Positions 1 through 9,235 of a stretch of DNA of 12,996 bases are shown piece by piece. The notes under the pieces were generated by a model, which was given only the letters and a program-made list of their open reading frames with translations, was not told the origin of the DNA and made no database searches. Source of the stretch: an uncultured Lachnospiraceae bacterium (GTDB taxonomy: Bacteria > Bacillota > Clostridia > Lachnospirales > Lachnospiraceae); NCBI GenBank assembly GCA_934370915.1, contig CAKRNI010000055.1:1-12996 (forward strand), written 5' to 3'. The position numbers and the translations under genes were made by a program. Every line of letters starts with the position of its first letter. Positions within the stretch are counted from its first letter, which is position 1.

Positions 1-91
1 AAGACCATTTTTATAAGAATTTTCAGGGTTTTACATACTGTTCAGTTTTCAAGGAACTTTGTTTTGTTGTTGCTTTCATTCTCAGCAACAA
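1..91 (-). other. Leader of a probable rRNA operon (16S lies beyond the left edge)
   Basis: Read on the minus strand, this follows directly from the promoter at 99-127. It starts with a 7-bp hairpin (TTGTTGC and GCAACAA arms, 67-73 and 85-91). It then holds a boxA-like antitermination sequence, GTTCCTTGAAAACTGAA (41-58), very similar to the GTTCTTTGAAAACT element in Bacillus rrn leaders. No 16S sequence is present inside the window. The rrn identity is inferred from boxA, the strong A-tract promoter and the position beside gyrA and a tRNA gene, as with rrnO in B. subtilis. Confidence 0.72.
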
Positions 92-98
92 CTCATTC

Positions 99-148
99 AT
101 TCTATCATACCGTTTTCGGTTTGTCAAGAACTTTTTTCATCTTTTTTT
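99..148 (-). promoter_or_regulatory. Strong sigma-A promoter with A-tract upstream element (rrn type)
   Basis: On the minus strand a perfect -35 TTGACA (122-127) is separated by 17 bp from a -10 TAGAAT (99-104). Upstream of the -35 (128-148, continuing to about 165) run A-tracts of 6-7 bases in rough helical phase, as in UP elements of rRNA promoters. Initiation would be near 92-94, where the minus strand reads G-A-G, so a GTP start is possible. The spacer holds a small CCG-AAAA-CGG palindrome. Confidence 0.85.
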
Positions 149-181
149 GAATTTCTTTTTTTAGATCTTCAATCAGATGAA

Positions 182-269
182 CGGAGAAAGAGGGATTTGA
201 ACCCTCGCGCCGGTTTCCCGACCTACACCCTTAGCAGGGGCGCCTCTTCGGCCTCTTGAGTATTTCTCC
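182..269 (-). tRNA. tRNA-Ser (anticodon GCU)
   Basis: The minus strand folds as an 88-nt class II tRNA. The 7-bp acceptor stem pairs GGAGAAA (269-263) with TTTCTCC (189-183), with discriminator G at 182. The D-stem is CTC/GAG. The anticodon stem is CGCCC/GGGTG around loop CTGCTAA, so the anticodon is GCT at 233-235, reading AGC/AGU codons. A long variable arm and a T-arm with GGTTCAAATCC are present. The terminal CCA is not encoded; the next bases are TTC. The long variable arm and GCU anticodon make serine identity firm. Confidence 0.96.
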
Positions 270-303
270 TTATTACCGTAGCTAATTATCATTTATTAAG
301 TTT

Positions 304-323
304 GTCAGGCGAACTCGCCAGAC
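304..323. repeat. 20-bp inverted repeat in the tRNA-Ser leader
   Basis: GTC-A-GGCGA-AC-TCGCC-A-GAC is symmetrical apart from one A/A mismatch. It lies between the predicted transcription start (about 326) and the 5' end of the tRNA at 269, so it would be a hairpin in the precursor leader removed by RNase P. No U-tract follows it, so it is unlikely to be a terminator. Confidence 0.6.
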
Positions 324-332
324 GCAGGATTA

Positions 333-381
333 ATTATACAAGCTATAATTCTTTTTGTCAACAACTTTTTTATCTTTTTTT
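333..381 (-). promoter_or_regulatory. Consensus promoter of tRNA-Ser with A-tract upstream element
   Basis: On the minus strand -35 TTGACA (356-361) and -10 TATAAT (333-338) both match consensus exactly, with an ideal 17-bp spacer. Upstream of the -35 are two A-tracts (366-371 and 375-381, as T-runs on plus). The segment from -35 upward is almost identical to that of the rrn promoter at 120-148. It drives the tRNA gene starting about 60 bp downstream. Confidence 0.92.
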
Positions 382-431
382 ACTATCAATTTTTCTATCC
401 TTTTACGCCACACGTTTTCTTCGTATTTTAT

Positions 432-486
432 TTGGAAAAGCCGAAAAGCAACACCATTTCCAGCTGCTGCTTCCCGACTTTTCCAA
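432..486 (-). repeat. 22-bp imperfect inverted repeat, 3' hairpin after fumB
   Basis: The arms are 432-453 and 465-486 with an 11-nt loop. Eighteen pairs are Watson-Crick. The other four are G-U in the minus-strand RNA but A-C mismatches in a plus-strand RNA, so the structure suits a transcript coming out of fumB, whose stop codon lies 7 bases upstream. No U-tract follows (AATAAAATACG), so it is not a textbook intrinsic terminator. It may protect the 3' end of the mRNA or act as a weak terminator. Confidence 0.75.
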
Positions 487-493
487 TTTCATA

Positions 494-1042
494 TTACTTC
501 TGATATTCCCTGATTGCCGTCTCATACAGGTTATTTCCCTGAGAGTCGATCACCACAACTACCGGAAAATCTTCTACTTCCAGTTTCCGGATTGCCTCTG
601 TTCCCAGATCATCGTAGGCAACGACCTCTGACTTTTTAATACGCTGGGATAATAATGCCCCTGCACCGCCGATCGCTGCGAAATATACGGAACCGTTTCT
701 TATGATAGCATCGATCACTGCCTGACTTCTCTTGCCTTTTCCGATCATGGCACCCAGTCCGAGATCTAAAAGCTTCGGAGCATATTTATCCATGCGGCTC
801 GCCGTTGTCGGGCCGGCGGATCCGATGGGTCTTCCTGCCCTTGCCGGGGATGGTCCCATATAATAAATAACGTTTCCCTGCATTTCGATAGGCAAAGCTT
901 CCCCCGCATCCAGCGCTTCCTGCATTCTCTTATGCGCCGCGTCTCTTGCCGTGTAGATGGTTCCCGTAAGAGTCACGTAGTCACCGGCCCGGAGAGACAC
1001 TGCATCTTCTTTCTTAATTGGTACACTGATCTGTCTGTCCAT
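494..1042 (-). CDS. fumB: Fumarase-type Fe-S hydro-lyase, beta subunit
   Basis: This 182-aa protein matches the C-terminal (beta) part of class I fumarate hydratases and the beta subunit of L-tartrate dehydratase. The beta domain joins the alpha subunit to complete the active site for reversible hydration of fumarate to malate in the cytoplasm. Visible family features are the GPSPARAGRPIGSAGPTTASRMD stretch (about 63-85), an IGKGKRS motif (about 100-106) and a hydrophobic FPVVVVIDSQGN segment near the C-terminus. The ATG is preceded by two SD-like purine runs, GAGGAG and GGGAGG. It lies 23 bp after fumA, so the two are surely co-transcribed as a split enzyme. Sequence alone does not separate fumarase from tartrate dehydratase; fumarase is the likelier reading because these are the more common in anaerobic Clostridia. 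The symbol is descriptive and does not mean E. coli FumB. Confidence 0.9.
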   Translation of the reverse strand: MDRQISVPIKKEDAVSLRAGDYVTLTGTIYTARDAAHKRMQEALDAGEALPIEMQGNVIYYMGPSPARAGRPIGSAGPTTASRMDKYAPKLLDLGLGAMIGKGKRSQAVIDAIIRNGSVYFAAIGGAGALLSQRIKKSEVVAYDDLGTEAIRKLEVEDFPVVVVIDSQGNNLYETAIREYQK

Positions 1043-1065
1043 GTTTTCCTCCCGCTCCTCTTATT

Positions 1066-1908
1066 TTAAATAACACGATGCGCATGGCGGTTTACATGAC
1101 AGCAGATATTTACTGCCATCGGGAGTCCCGCGATATGCGTCGGATATGTCTCAATATTGACTGCCATAGCGGTCACACGACCGCCAAGTCCCCCCGGTCC
1201 GATTCCGAGACCGTTGATCTTTTCAAGCATTTCTTTCTCCAGCTCTTTGACATATGGAACCGGAGATTCCTCTTCCAGATTTCTCGTCAGGGCATGCTTT
1301 GCCATCAGGGCGCACTTTTCAAAGGTTCCCCCAATACCGACACCGACTACCATCGGTGGACAGGCATTCGGACCTGCATCACGGACTGCCTCCAAGATCT
1401 TCTCCTTCACTCCTTCAATACCGTCCGCCGGCTTTAGCATGAACACACGGCTCATATTTTCACTTCCGAATCCTTTCGGCGCCACAGTAATATCCACCCG
1501 GTCTCCGTCTACGATCTCATAGTGGATGATCGCTGGGGTATTGTCTTTTGTATTTACACGGTCGATGGGATCACGGACAACAGACTTTCTTAAATATCCG
1601 TCCACATATCCCTGACGGACACCTTCATTGATGGCATCCGTCAGATTTCCTCCTTCGATATGTACTTCCTGTCCGACCTTGATAAAAACGACAGCCATTC
1701 CCGTATCCTGACAGATCGGGATCATGTCTCTTCCGGCAATCTCAAGATTCTCCTGCAGCTGGTTTAAAATCTGCTTTCCGAGAGGAGATTCCTCCTTCTC
1801 CACGCTCTCATCAAATACCTTTTTCATATCATCCGAAAGGAAATGGTTCGCTTCAATACACATTTCCCTGATATTTTTTGTGATTTCACTCGTCTGAACG
1901 GTCCTCAT
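1066..1908 (-). CDS. fumA: Fumarase-type Fe-S hydro-lyase, alpha subunit
   Basis: This 280-aa protein corresponds to the N-terminal Fe-S domain of class I fumarases and to the alpha subunits of two-component fumarase or tartrate dehydratase. Candidate [4Fe-4S] ligands are Cys66 in ICQDTG, Cys183 in NACPP, and Cys269 or Cys270 in NICCH, matching the three conserved cysteines of the family. The GIGGTFEK motif (191-198) and GPGGLGGR (237-244) are also typical. The enzyme would interconvert fumarate and malate and would be oxygen-sensitive, as expected of an anaerobe. It starts 18 bp after the upstream amidohydrolase stop and ends 23 bp before the beta subunit, giving a compact operon. Tartrate dehydratase remains the main alternative. 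Confidence 0.92.
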   Translation of the reverse strand: MRTVQTSEITKNIREMCIEANHFLSDDMKKVFDESVEKEESPLGKQILNQLQENLEIAGRDMIPICQDTGMAVVFIKVGQEVHIEGGNLTDAINEGVRQGYVDGYLRKSVVRDPIDRVNTKDNTPAIIHYEIVDGDRVDITVAPKGFGSENMSRVFMLKPADGIEGVKEKILEAVRDAGPNACPPMVVGVGIGGTFEKCALMAKHALTRNLEEESPVPYVKELEKEMLEKINGLGIGPGGLGGRVTAMAVNIETYPTHIAGLPMAVNICCHVNRHAHRVI

Positions 1909-1926
1909 AGACGATTTTCCTCCTGA

Positions 1927-3387
1927 TTATTTTTTTGGATTGATCGCCATCGGGCGGATTCCCTCCGGAATCGGCGGAACATATCCCTCTGCGCCGACGC
2001 GTCTTCTTAACTCTTTTTTCGCCTCTTCAATGAGTTCCGGTTTCTCCAGCATATCAATGACGGTTCCCGCCATGACCTTTCCGGCAAACTGCATCCCCTT
2101 GTGGGCGATGGAAGATTTACCCTGGGAAACCATCTGCCATGAATGTCCCGGAGTTCCTGCCGCCTCTGTCACGGCATTGCTCTGCGCTGTCGGGCATACC
2201 CAGCTCACGTCACCGACATCTGTAGAACCTTTCATGCACTCTTCCGTATCCATCAGCGGAACGATAAAGTCATTGATCACATCATCTGCATGTGGTGCCA
2301 GGAATTTCTCTACGGCCGCCTTTCTGGATTTTTCGTATCTCACGAGAATATCCTGAATATCCACATGGTTTCCTCCAAAGGTCTCGCCGATCTTTCCTGC
2401 AAACTCGATCTCCTCTGCTGTATATGGTTCTCTCTCGATCTCCTCAAGATTCTTCTGCATGACTTCTTCCATGACTGTATTATCTACGAGGTTGGAGCAG
2501 GCCTTTACGAACTGAAGTTCCATCTTTGTTCCCGTCATGAGGGCAGCACCTCTCGCGATATCGTTGACACGCTCATAGATTTCCTTTACCTGACTGTTCT
2601 TCGGCGCTCGGATCAGGTATAAAACTTCACTGTACGGCTGTACAACATTCGGGGAGTATCCTCCTGTGTTGGTGATCGCGTAGTGGATACGCGCTTCCTG
2701 AATAATATGCTCTCTCAGGTACTGGACGCCTGTATTCATAAGTTCCACAGCGTCAAGCGCACTTCTTCCGAGCTCCGGGCATGCCGCCGCATGGGAGGCC
2801 TGACCATAGAAGCGATAGATGATCTGATAGTTTGCCAGAGAACTTCCCACAGAAACCATATTCTTATCACCCGGGTGCCATGTCACTGCAAAGTCCAGCT
2901 GATCGAACACACCGTCTCTCGCCATAAAGCTCTTTCCGGATCCGCCTTCCTCGCCAGGACAGCCAAAGAATACAACTGTTCCCTCTTTCTGATTCTTCTC
3001 CAGATACTCTTTTACCGCAATTGCAGCAGCAACGGAACCTGTTCCGAGAAGATTGTGTCCACAGCCATGTCCCGGCGCGCCGTCTTCCATTGCGATTTTT
3101 TTCAGGCTCTGAGACTCCTGACTGAGTCCCGACAGCGCATCAAACTCACCGAGAATACCTACTACCGGCTTGCCAAAGCCGTATGTACCGGAAAACGCTG
3201 TGGCGATCCCTGCAAGATTTCTCTCTACCTTAAATCCCTCTTTTTCAAGAAGTTCACACAGTACGTCCGTGGAATGGAATTCCTGAAATGCTGTCTCCGG
3301 CTGATCCCAGATCTTATCGCTGGCTTCACAAACCGGTCCGCGCTCTCTGTCTACTGCCTTTAGTGCCTCTGACTTTGTAATTCCCAT
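1927..3387 (-). CDS. M20-family amidohydrolase, AbgB-like
   Basis: This 486-aa protein has the length and layout of AbgB (p-aminobenzoyl-glutamate hydrolase subunit B, 481 aa in E. coli) in the M20 metallopeptidase family. Metal-site motifs are GHGCGHN (106-112), CPGEEGG (143-149) with Glu146/Glu147, His171 in TWHP, and His429 in AHKGM near the C-terminus. The inserted dimerisation domain (about 185-300) carries ASHAA with His199. The GSTDVGDVSWVCPT segment (387-400) is typical of this subgroup. No signal peptide or membrane segment is seen, so it is cytoplasmic. An AGGAGG Shine-Dalgarno precedes the ATG. It leads the operon with fumA and fumB, but no clear promoter is visible in 3388-3478. 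The natural substrate cannot be read from sequence: p-aminobenzoyl-glutamate, other N-acyl amino acids or dipeptides are possible. No AbgA partner is present. Confidence 0.9.
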   Translation of the reverse strand: MGITKSEALKAVDRERGPVCEASDKIWDQPETAFQEFHSTDVLCELLEKEGFKVERNLAGIATAFSGTYGFGKPVVGILGEFDALSGLSQESQSLKKIAMEDGAPGHGCGHNLLGTGSVAAAIAVKEYLEKNQKEGTVVFFGCPGEEGGSGKSFMARDGVFDQLDFAVTWHPGDKNMVSVGSSLANYQIIYRFYGQASHAAACPELGRSALDAVELMNTGVQYLREHIIQEARIHYAITNTGGYSPNVVQPYSEVLYLIRAPKNSQVKEIYERVNDIARGAALMTGTKMELQFVKACSNLVDNTVMEEVMQKNLEEIEREPYTAEEIEFAGKIGETFGGNHVDIQDILVRYEKSRKAAVEKFLAPHADDVINDFIVPLMDTEECMKGSTDVGDVSWVCPTAQSNAVTEAAGTPGHSWQMVSQGKSSIAHKGMQFAGKVMAGTVIDMLEKPELIEEAKKELRRRVGAEGYVPPIPEGIRPMAINPKK

Positions 3388-3478
3388 TGCCGCATCCTCC
3401 TAAAAATTATTGTTTCATGTTACCGCAGCCGTCGCTAAGGTCTCATGCAAGGCATGGACGTTCGCTCATTGTCCGCGT

Positions 3479-3515
3479 AAAAATACAGGAACCCGGTATT
3501 CCCAGATTCCTGTAT
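3479..3515 (-). terminator. Rho-independent terminator of gyrA
   Basis: On the minus strand a 9-bp stem, ATACAGGAA (3515-3507) with TTCCTGTAT (3491-3483) around a 15-nt loop, is followed by a U-run (3483-3479). It lies about 80 bp past the gyrA stop and before the amidohydrolase gene, so it would separate the gyrase transcript from the abgB-fumAB operon. The moderate G+C of the stem suggests incomplete efficiency. Confidence 0.72.
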
Positions 3516-3551
3516 CCAAATAACTCCAGAGCCAGAAATCCTGTTTTATGG

Positions 3552-3581
3552 ATGAAGAGCAGCCTCACAGCCACTCTTCAT
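3552..3581 (-). repeat. 8-bp hairpin in the gyrA 3' untranslated region
   Basis: The arms are ATGAAGAG (3552-3559) and CTCTTCAT (3574-3581) with a 14-nt loop, starting about 12 bp after the gyrA stop. No U-tract follows on the minus strand. With the terminator at 3479-3515 it makes two consecutive stem-loops after gyrA. Confidence 0.5.
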
Positions 3582-3592
3582 ATGCATGAGCA

Positions 3593-6115
3593 TTATTCCT
3601 CCGTGGTCTCCTTATCCTCATGTTCCAGATTCTCCGGATCTTCCACGTCTTCATTCTCCTCATCCTGACGGCTGCTTTCCCGCACTTTGGCGATGGACGC
3701 AACCCGGACGTTGGAGTCTGCATCGATGCTCATCAGTTTTACGCCGGATGTATTTCTGCCGATGATGGAGATATCATCAACGCTCATACGGATCAGAATT
3801 CCTTCATTGGTGATCAGCATAATGTCTCTTCCGTCATCAAGCAGCTTCATTCCGACAAGATTTCCTGTCTTTTCTGTTACATTATAGCAGAGAAGTCCCT
3901 TACCGCCGCGAAGCTGCAGCTTAAATTCAGAGATTCTCGTTCTCTTTCCGTATCCCTTTTCGGAGGCAACGAGCATATACTCGCCCTGACTTGCCATCTG
4001 CATGCCGATGACCTCATCGCCCTCGTCGAGCTTCATTCCGATCACGCCATAGGAAACACGGCCGGTAATTCTCGCATCCGTCTCCTTGAAGCGGATAGAC
4101 ATACCGAATTTTGTCGCGAGGAAAATATCCTCGGTATTGTCTGTTACCTTTACCTCGATCAACTCATCACCCTCGCGGAGCAGAATCGCCTGAAGACCTG
4201 TCTTTCTCATGTTGCTGTACTCGCACATTCTGGTCTTCTTCACCATTCCGCCCTTTGTAGCCATGAAGAGATACTTGTCATCATCGATCTCACGCATCGG
4301 GATCGCCGCTGTAACCTTTTCACCAGCCTGAAGCTGTAAAAGGTTCACAATAGCCGTTCCGCGGGCTGTTCTGCCTGCCTCCGGGATCTCATACGCCTTG
4401 ATCCGGTAGCAGCGTCCTGTGTTCGTGAAGAACATAATATAGTGGTGGTTTGTTGTCATGAGAAGATCCTCGATGAAATCCTCATCGATGGTCTGCATTC
4501 CCTTGATTCCCTTTCCGCCGCGGTTCTGGCTCTTGAAATTGTCCACGGACATTCTCTTGATATATCCGAGATTGGTCATGGCGATTACGGTGTCATCATC
4601 AGAGATCAGGTCTTCCACGGACATATCATCGTCAAAGCCGATCTTCGTCCGTCTGTCATCACCATATTTCTCGGAGATCACGAGGATCTCTTTTCTGATC
4701 ACACCTAACAGTTTATTCTCATCCGCAAGGATTCCTCTTAATTCCGCAATCTTTGCCTCCAGTTCTTTGTACTCGTTCTCAAGCTTTTCTCGTTCCAGAC
4801 CTGTCAGAGCACGAAGACGCATATCCACGATGGCCTGTGCCTGCGGATCTGTGAGTTCGAAGCGTTCCATGAGTTCACGCTTCGCCTCCGCGACATTTGC
4901 GGAGCCGCGGATGATCCTTATCACCTCATCGATATGATCTAAGGCCTTTAATAAGCCCTCTAAGATATGAGCCCGTTCCTCGGCCTTATTTAAGTCGTAC
5001 TTCGTTCTTCTGGTCACAACGTCCTTCTGGTGGTCCAGATAGTACTCTAACATCTGGAGGATATTGAGGACCTTTGGCTCATTGTTTACCAGTGCAAGCA
5101 TGATCACACCGAAGGAATCCTGCAGCTGTGTATGCTTTAAGAGCTGGTTTAAGAGGACATTCGCGTTCACATCTCTTCTGAGCTCGATGTTGATGCGGAT
5201 TCCCTCACGGTTGGACTCATCGGTGATTCCGGTAATTCCGTCAATCTTCTTTGTCTTTACGAGCTCCGCGATCTTCTCGATGAGTCTCGCCTTGTTTACA
5301 AGGTATGGGAGCTCCGTGACGATGATATGGCTCTTTCCGTTCGGAGCTGTCTCGATGTTTGTCACCGCGCGGACTCTGATCTTCCCGCGGCCTGTGCGGT
5401 ACGCTTCTTCGATTCCTCTCGTTCCTAGGATCTCAGCTCCAGTCGGGAAATCCGGTCCTTTGATGATCTGTAAGATCTCCTCCATGGAGGTCTGTCTTCC
5501 TTCTTCCACCTGGTTGTCGATGATCTTTACGACAGCCGCGATGACCTCGCGGAGGTTATGAGGCGGGATATTTGTGGCCATGCCGACCGCGATACCGGTT
5601 CCGCCATTTACGAGAAGGTTCGGAAATCTGGACGGAAGTACCGTTGGTTCCTTCTCCGTCTCATCGAAGTTCGGGATAAAGTCAACGGTATCTTTATAGA
5701 TGTCCGCTAACATCTCCACAGAGATCTTGCTGAGTCTCGCCTCGGTGTATCGCATGGCAGCGGCACCATCGCCGTCGATGGATCCAAAGTTTCCGTGGCC
5801 GTCTACGAGCATATAACGCATAGACCATCTCTGTGCCATATTTACCAAAGCGCCGTAGATGGAACTGTCTCCGTGCGGATGATATTTACCCATGGTATCG
5901 CCGACGATACGGGCACTTTTTCTGTGTGGCTTATCCGGACCGTTGTTCAGTTCCGCCATGGAGTAGAGGACACGTCTCTGTACCGGCTTTAAACCGTCAC
6001 GGACATCCGGGAGCGCTCGGGATGCGATAACGCTCATGGCATAGTCGATGTACGACTTCTCCATGGTCTTTTTTAAGTCTATCTCATGAATTTTGTCAAA
6101 AATATTCGGTTCCAT
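3593..6115 (-). CDS. gyrA: DNA gyrase subunit A
   Basis: GyrA is the DNA cleavage-religation subunit of the A2B2 gyrase that introduces negative supercoils. From the ATG at 6115 it is 840 aa. An in-frame TTG at 6127 would add four residues, but the bases between (GGAGG at 6121-6125) form the ribosome binding site, so the ATG is preferred. The winged-helix domain carries the catalytic Tyr123 in [11 protein letters not shown], equal to E. coli Tyr122. The tower and coiled-coil region follows to about 490. The C-terminal beta-pinwheel has a GyrA-box QNRGGKG (530-536), which identifies gyrase rather than topoisomerase IV. The tail (about 815-840) is strongly acidic. In the quinolone region the motif is [10 protein letters not shown]: Ser84 matches E. 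coli Ser83, but Gly88 stands where E. coli has Asp87. It lies 102 bp after gyrB with no visible terminator between. Confidence 0.98.
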   Translation of the reverse strand: MEPNIFDKIHEIDLKKTMEKSYIDYAMSVIASRALPDVRDGLKPVQRRVLYSMAELNNGPDKPHRKSARIVGDTMGKYHPHGDSSIYGALVNMAQRWSMRYMLVDGHGNFGSIDGDGAAAMRYTEARLSKISVEMLADIYKDTVDFIPNFDETEKEPTVLPSRFPNLLVNGGTGIAVGMATNIPPHNLREVIAAVVKIIDNQVEEGRQTSMEEILQIIKGPDFPTGAEILGTRGIEEAYRTGRGKIRVRAVTNIETAPNGKSHIIVTELPYLVNKARLIEKIAELVKTKKIDGITGITDESNREGIRINIELRRDVNANVLLNQLLKHTQLQDSFGVIMLALVNNEPKVLNILQMLEYYLDHQKDVVTRRTKYDLNKAEERAHILEGLLKALDHIDEVIRIIRGSANVAEAKRELMERFELTDPQAQAIVDMRLRALTGLEREKLENEYKELEAKIAELRGILADENKLLGVIRKEILVISEKYGDDRRTKIGFDDDMSVEDLISDDDTVIAMTNLGYIKRMSVDNFKSQNRGGKGIKGMQTIDEDFIEDLLMTTNHHYIMFFTNTGRCYRIKAYEIPEAGRTARGTAIVNLLQLQAGEKVTAAIPMREIDDDKYLFMATKGGMVKKTRMCEYSNMRKTGLQAILLREGDELIEVKVTDNTEDIFLATKFGMSIRFKETDARITGRVSYGVIGMKLDEGDEVIGMQMASQGEYMLVASEKGYGKRTRISEFKLQLRGGKGLLCYNVTEKTGNLVGMKLLDDGRDIMLITNEGILIRMSVDDISIIGRNTSGVKLMSIDADSNVRVASIAKVRESSRQDEENEDVEDPENLEHEDKETTEE

Positions 6116-6178
6116 TCTTTCCTCCAATGCAGCCTGCGCTGCGCCTTAAACCTGCGTAAACTGCGCCGCATGACCATC

Positions 6179-6192
6179 CGGTAAATTTACCG
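6179..6192. repeat. 14-bp perfect palindrome in the gyrB-gyrA spacer
   Basis: CGGTAAATTTACCG is a perfect palindrome in the 102-bp spacer, about 25 bp after the gyrB stop. A second small hairpin (GCAGC-GCAG-GCTGC on the minus strand, 6142-6129) ends just 3 bp before the gyrA Shine-Dalgarno. The palindrome could be a protein-binding site or a mRNA hairpin. No U-tract follows, so it is not a terminator. Confidence 0.55.
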
Positions 6193-6217
6193 ATTCCCGG
6201 CCAGCCATGCTGCCGCA

Positions 6218-8140
<1,923 letters not shown>

Positions 8141-9226
8141 TTAGTCTTCGCTCTCTACCGTTCCTTCAACAATCTTAAAAATCTTGTCCATCCGGAATTT
8201 GCTGTTTACAAACTCATCCAGCCCCGTACATGTGATCAGGGTCTGAATGTGGGTAATTTCTGAAAGTAAATGTTCCTGTCTCTTGCTGTCAAGTTCAGAA
8301 AGGACATCATCCAGAAGAAGTACAGGATAATCCTTTACGATCTTTTTTACCAGCTCGATCTCCGCAAGTTTCAGAGAAAGCGCTGCCGTTCTCTGCTGTC
8401 CCTGTGATCCGAACCGTCTGATATCCGTTCCGTTTATGATGAAATTCAGGTCATCGCGGTGCGGACCAGTCAGAGTCTGACGCTGCCTGATCTCCTGAAA
8501 CTGATTTGCAGTAAGCTGATCCCTGAAATTTTCCGCCGTCACATTCGGCTCATAGGCAACGGAAAGGGTTTCCTTTCCGCCTGAAAGTCCCGCGTGGATG
8601 CCCGAAATCAATGGGTTCAGCTCTTTTATAAACTCAGAACGCATAATTATAAGTTCTGTGCCGTACTTTAAGAGCTGCTCATCCCATATGGGCAGTGTGT
8701 CTTTTAAGGACGTGTCGCGATCCATGTCTTTTAATAGTTTGTTTCGTTGTATAACCGTTTTGTTATACTGTACCAGATTGTAGACATACAGCTTATTTAA
8801 CTGGCAAAGCTCCAGGTCAACAAAGCGTCTTCGCTCGGCAGGTCCGTTCTTGATAATGTTCAGATCTTCCGGTGAAAAGAAGATCACATTGACGATTCCG
8901 AAAAGTTCACTGGCTTTTTTGATCGGAACTCCGTTCACCGCGACCCCTTTTGCCTTATTTTTCTTCAGATGCATATCGATCCGATAGGGAATTTCATCCC
9001 TGCGGACCATCATTTTGATATGTGCTTCGTCCGCGCCGAACCGGATCATTTCTTTATCTTTGCTTCCACGATGCGATTTTGTTGTGCTGCATACGTAAAC
9101 GGATTCCAGAATATTTGTCTTTCCCTGGGCATTATCTCCATAAAGAACATTCGTCCCTTTATGAAAATCGATATGTAAATGACCGTAATTTCTGTAATCT
9201 GACAGCTCGATGGATTCTATAAACAT
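8141..9226 (-). CDS. recF: DNA replication and repair protein RecF
   Basis: RecF is an SMC-like ABC ATPase that, with RecO and RecR, loads RecA onto gapped DNA. The 361-aa protein has Walker A GDNAQGKTN (30-38), the ABC signature GSQGQQRT (273-280) and Walker B VLLLDD (302-307) followed by the D-loop SELD. These are in the expected order and the length is normal. It starts 9 bp after the yaaA stop and has only a weak ribosome binding site (AGAG), so its translation probably depends on coupling to yaaA. gyrB follows after 12 bp. The remB (yaaB) gene that sits between recF and gyrB in B. subtilis is not present here. Confidence 0.98.
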   Translation of the reverse strand: MFIESIELSDYRNYGHLHIDFHKGTNVLYGDNAQGKTNILESVYVCSTTKSHRGSKDKEMIRFGADEAHIKMMVRRDEIPYRIDMHLKKNKAKGVAVNGVPIKKASELFGIVNVIFFSPEDLNIIKNGPAERRRFVDLELCQLNKLYVYNLVQYNKTVIQRNKLLKDMDRDTSLKDTLPIWDEQLLKYGTELIIMRSEFIKELNPLISGIHAGLSGGKETLSVAYEPNVTAENFRDQLTANQFQEIRQRQTLTGPHRDDLNFIINGTDIRRFGSQGQQRTAALSLKLAEIELVKKIVKDYPVLLLDDVLSELDSKRQEHLLSEITHIQTLITCTGLDEFVNSKFRMDKIFKIVEGTVESED

Positions 9227-9235
9227 AAAAAATCT

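Noticed and set aside
59..631. Plus-strand open frames across the rrn promoter, tRNA-Ser and fumB 3' end
   Set aside because: They read through the tRNA gene, the promoters and the antisense of fumB, so they are not real genes.
2683..3363. 226-codon plus-strand open frame inside the amidohydrolase gene
   Set aside because: It is antisense to a gene with intact M20 motifs, and the translation looks like random reverse-complement sequence.
3444..3456. CATGC-AAG-GCATG as operator of the abgB operon
   Set aside because: The arms are only 5 bp and no promoter could be placed near it.
3620..4339. 239-codon plus-strand open frame inside gyrA
   Set aside because: It is antisense to well-conserved gyrA, shows no recognisable domain and has no convincing ribosome site.
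6116..6127. TTG start giving GyrA four extra residues
   Set aside because: The TTG overlaps the GGAGG Shine-Dalgarno that serves the ATG at 6115.
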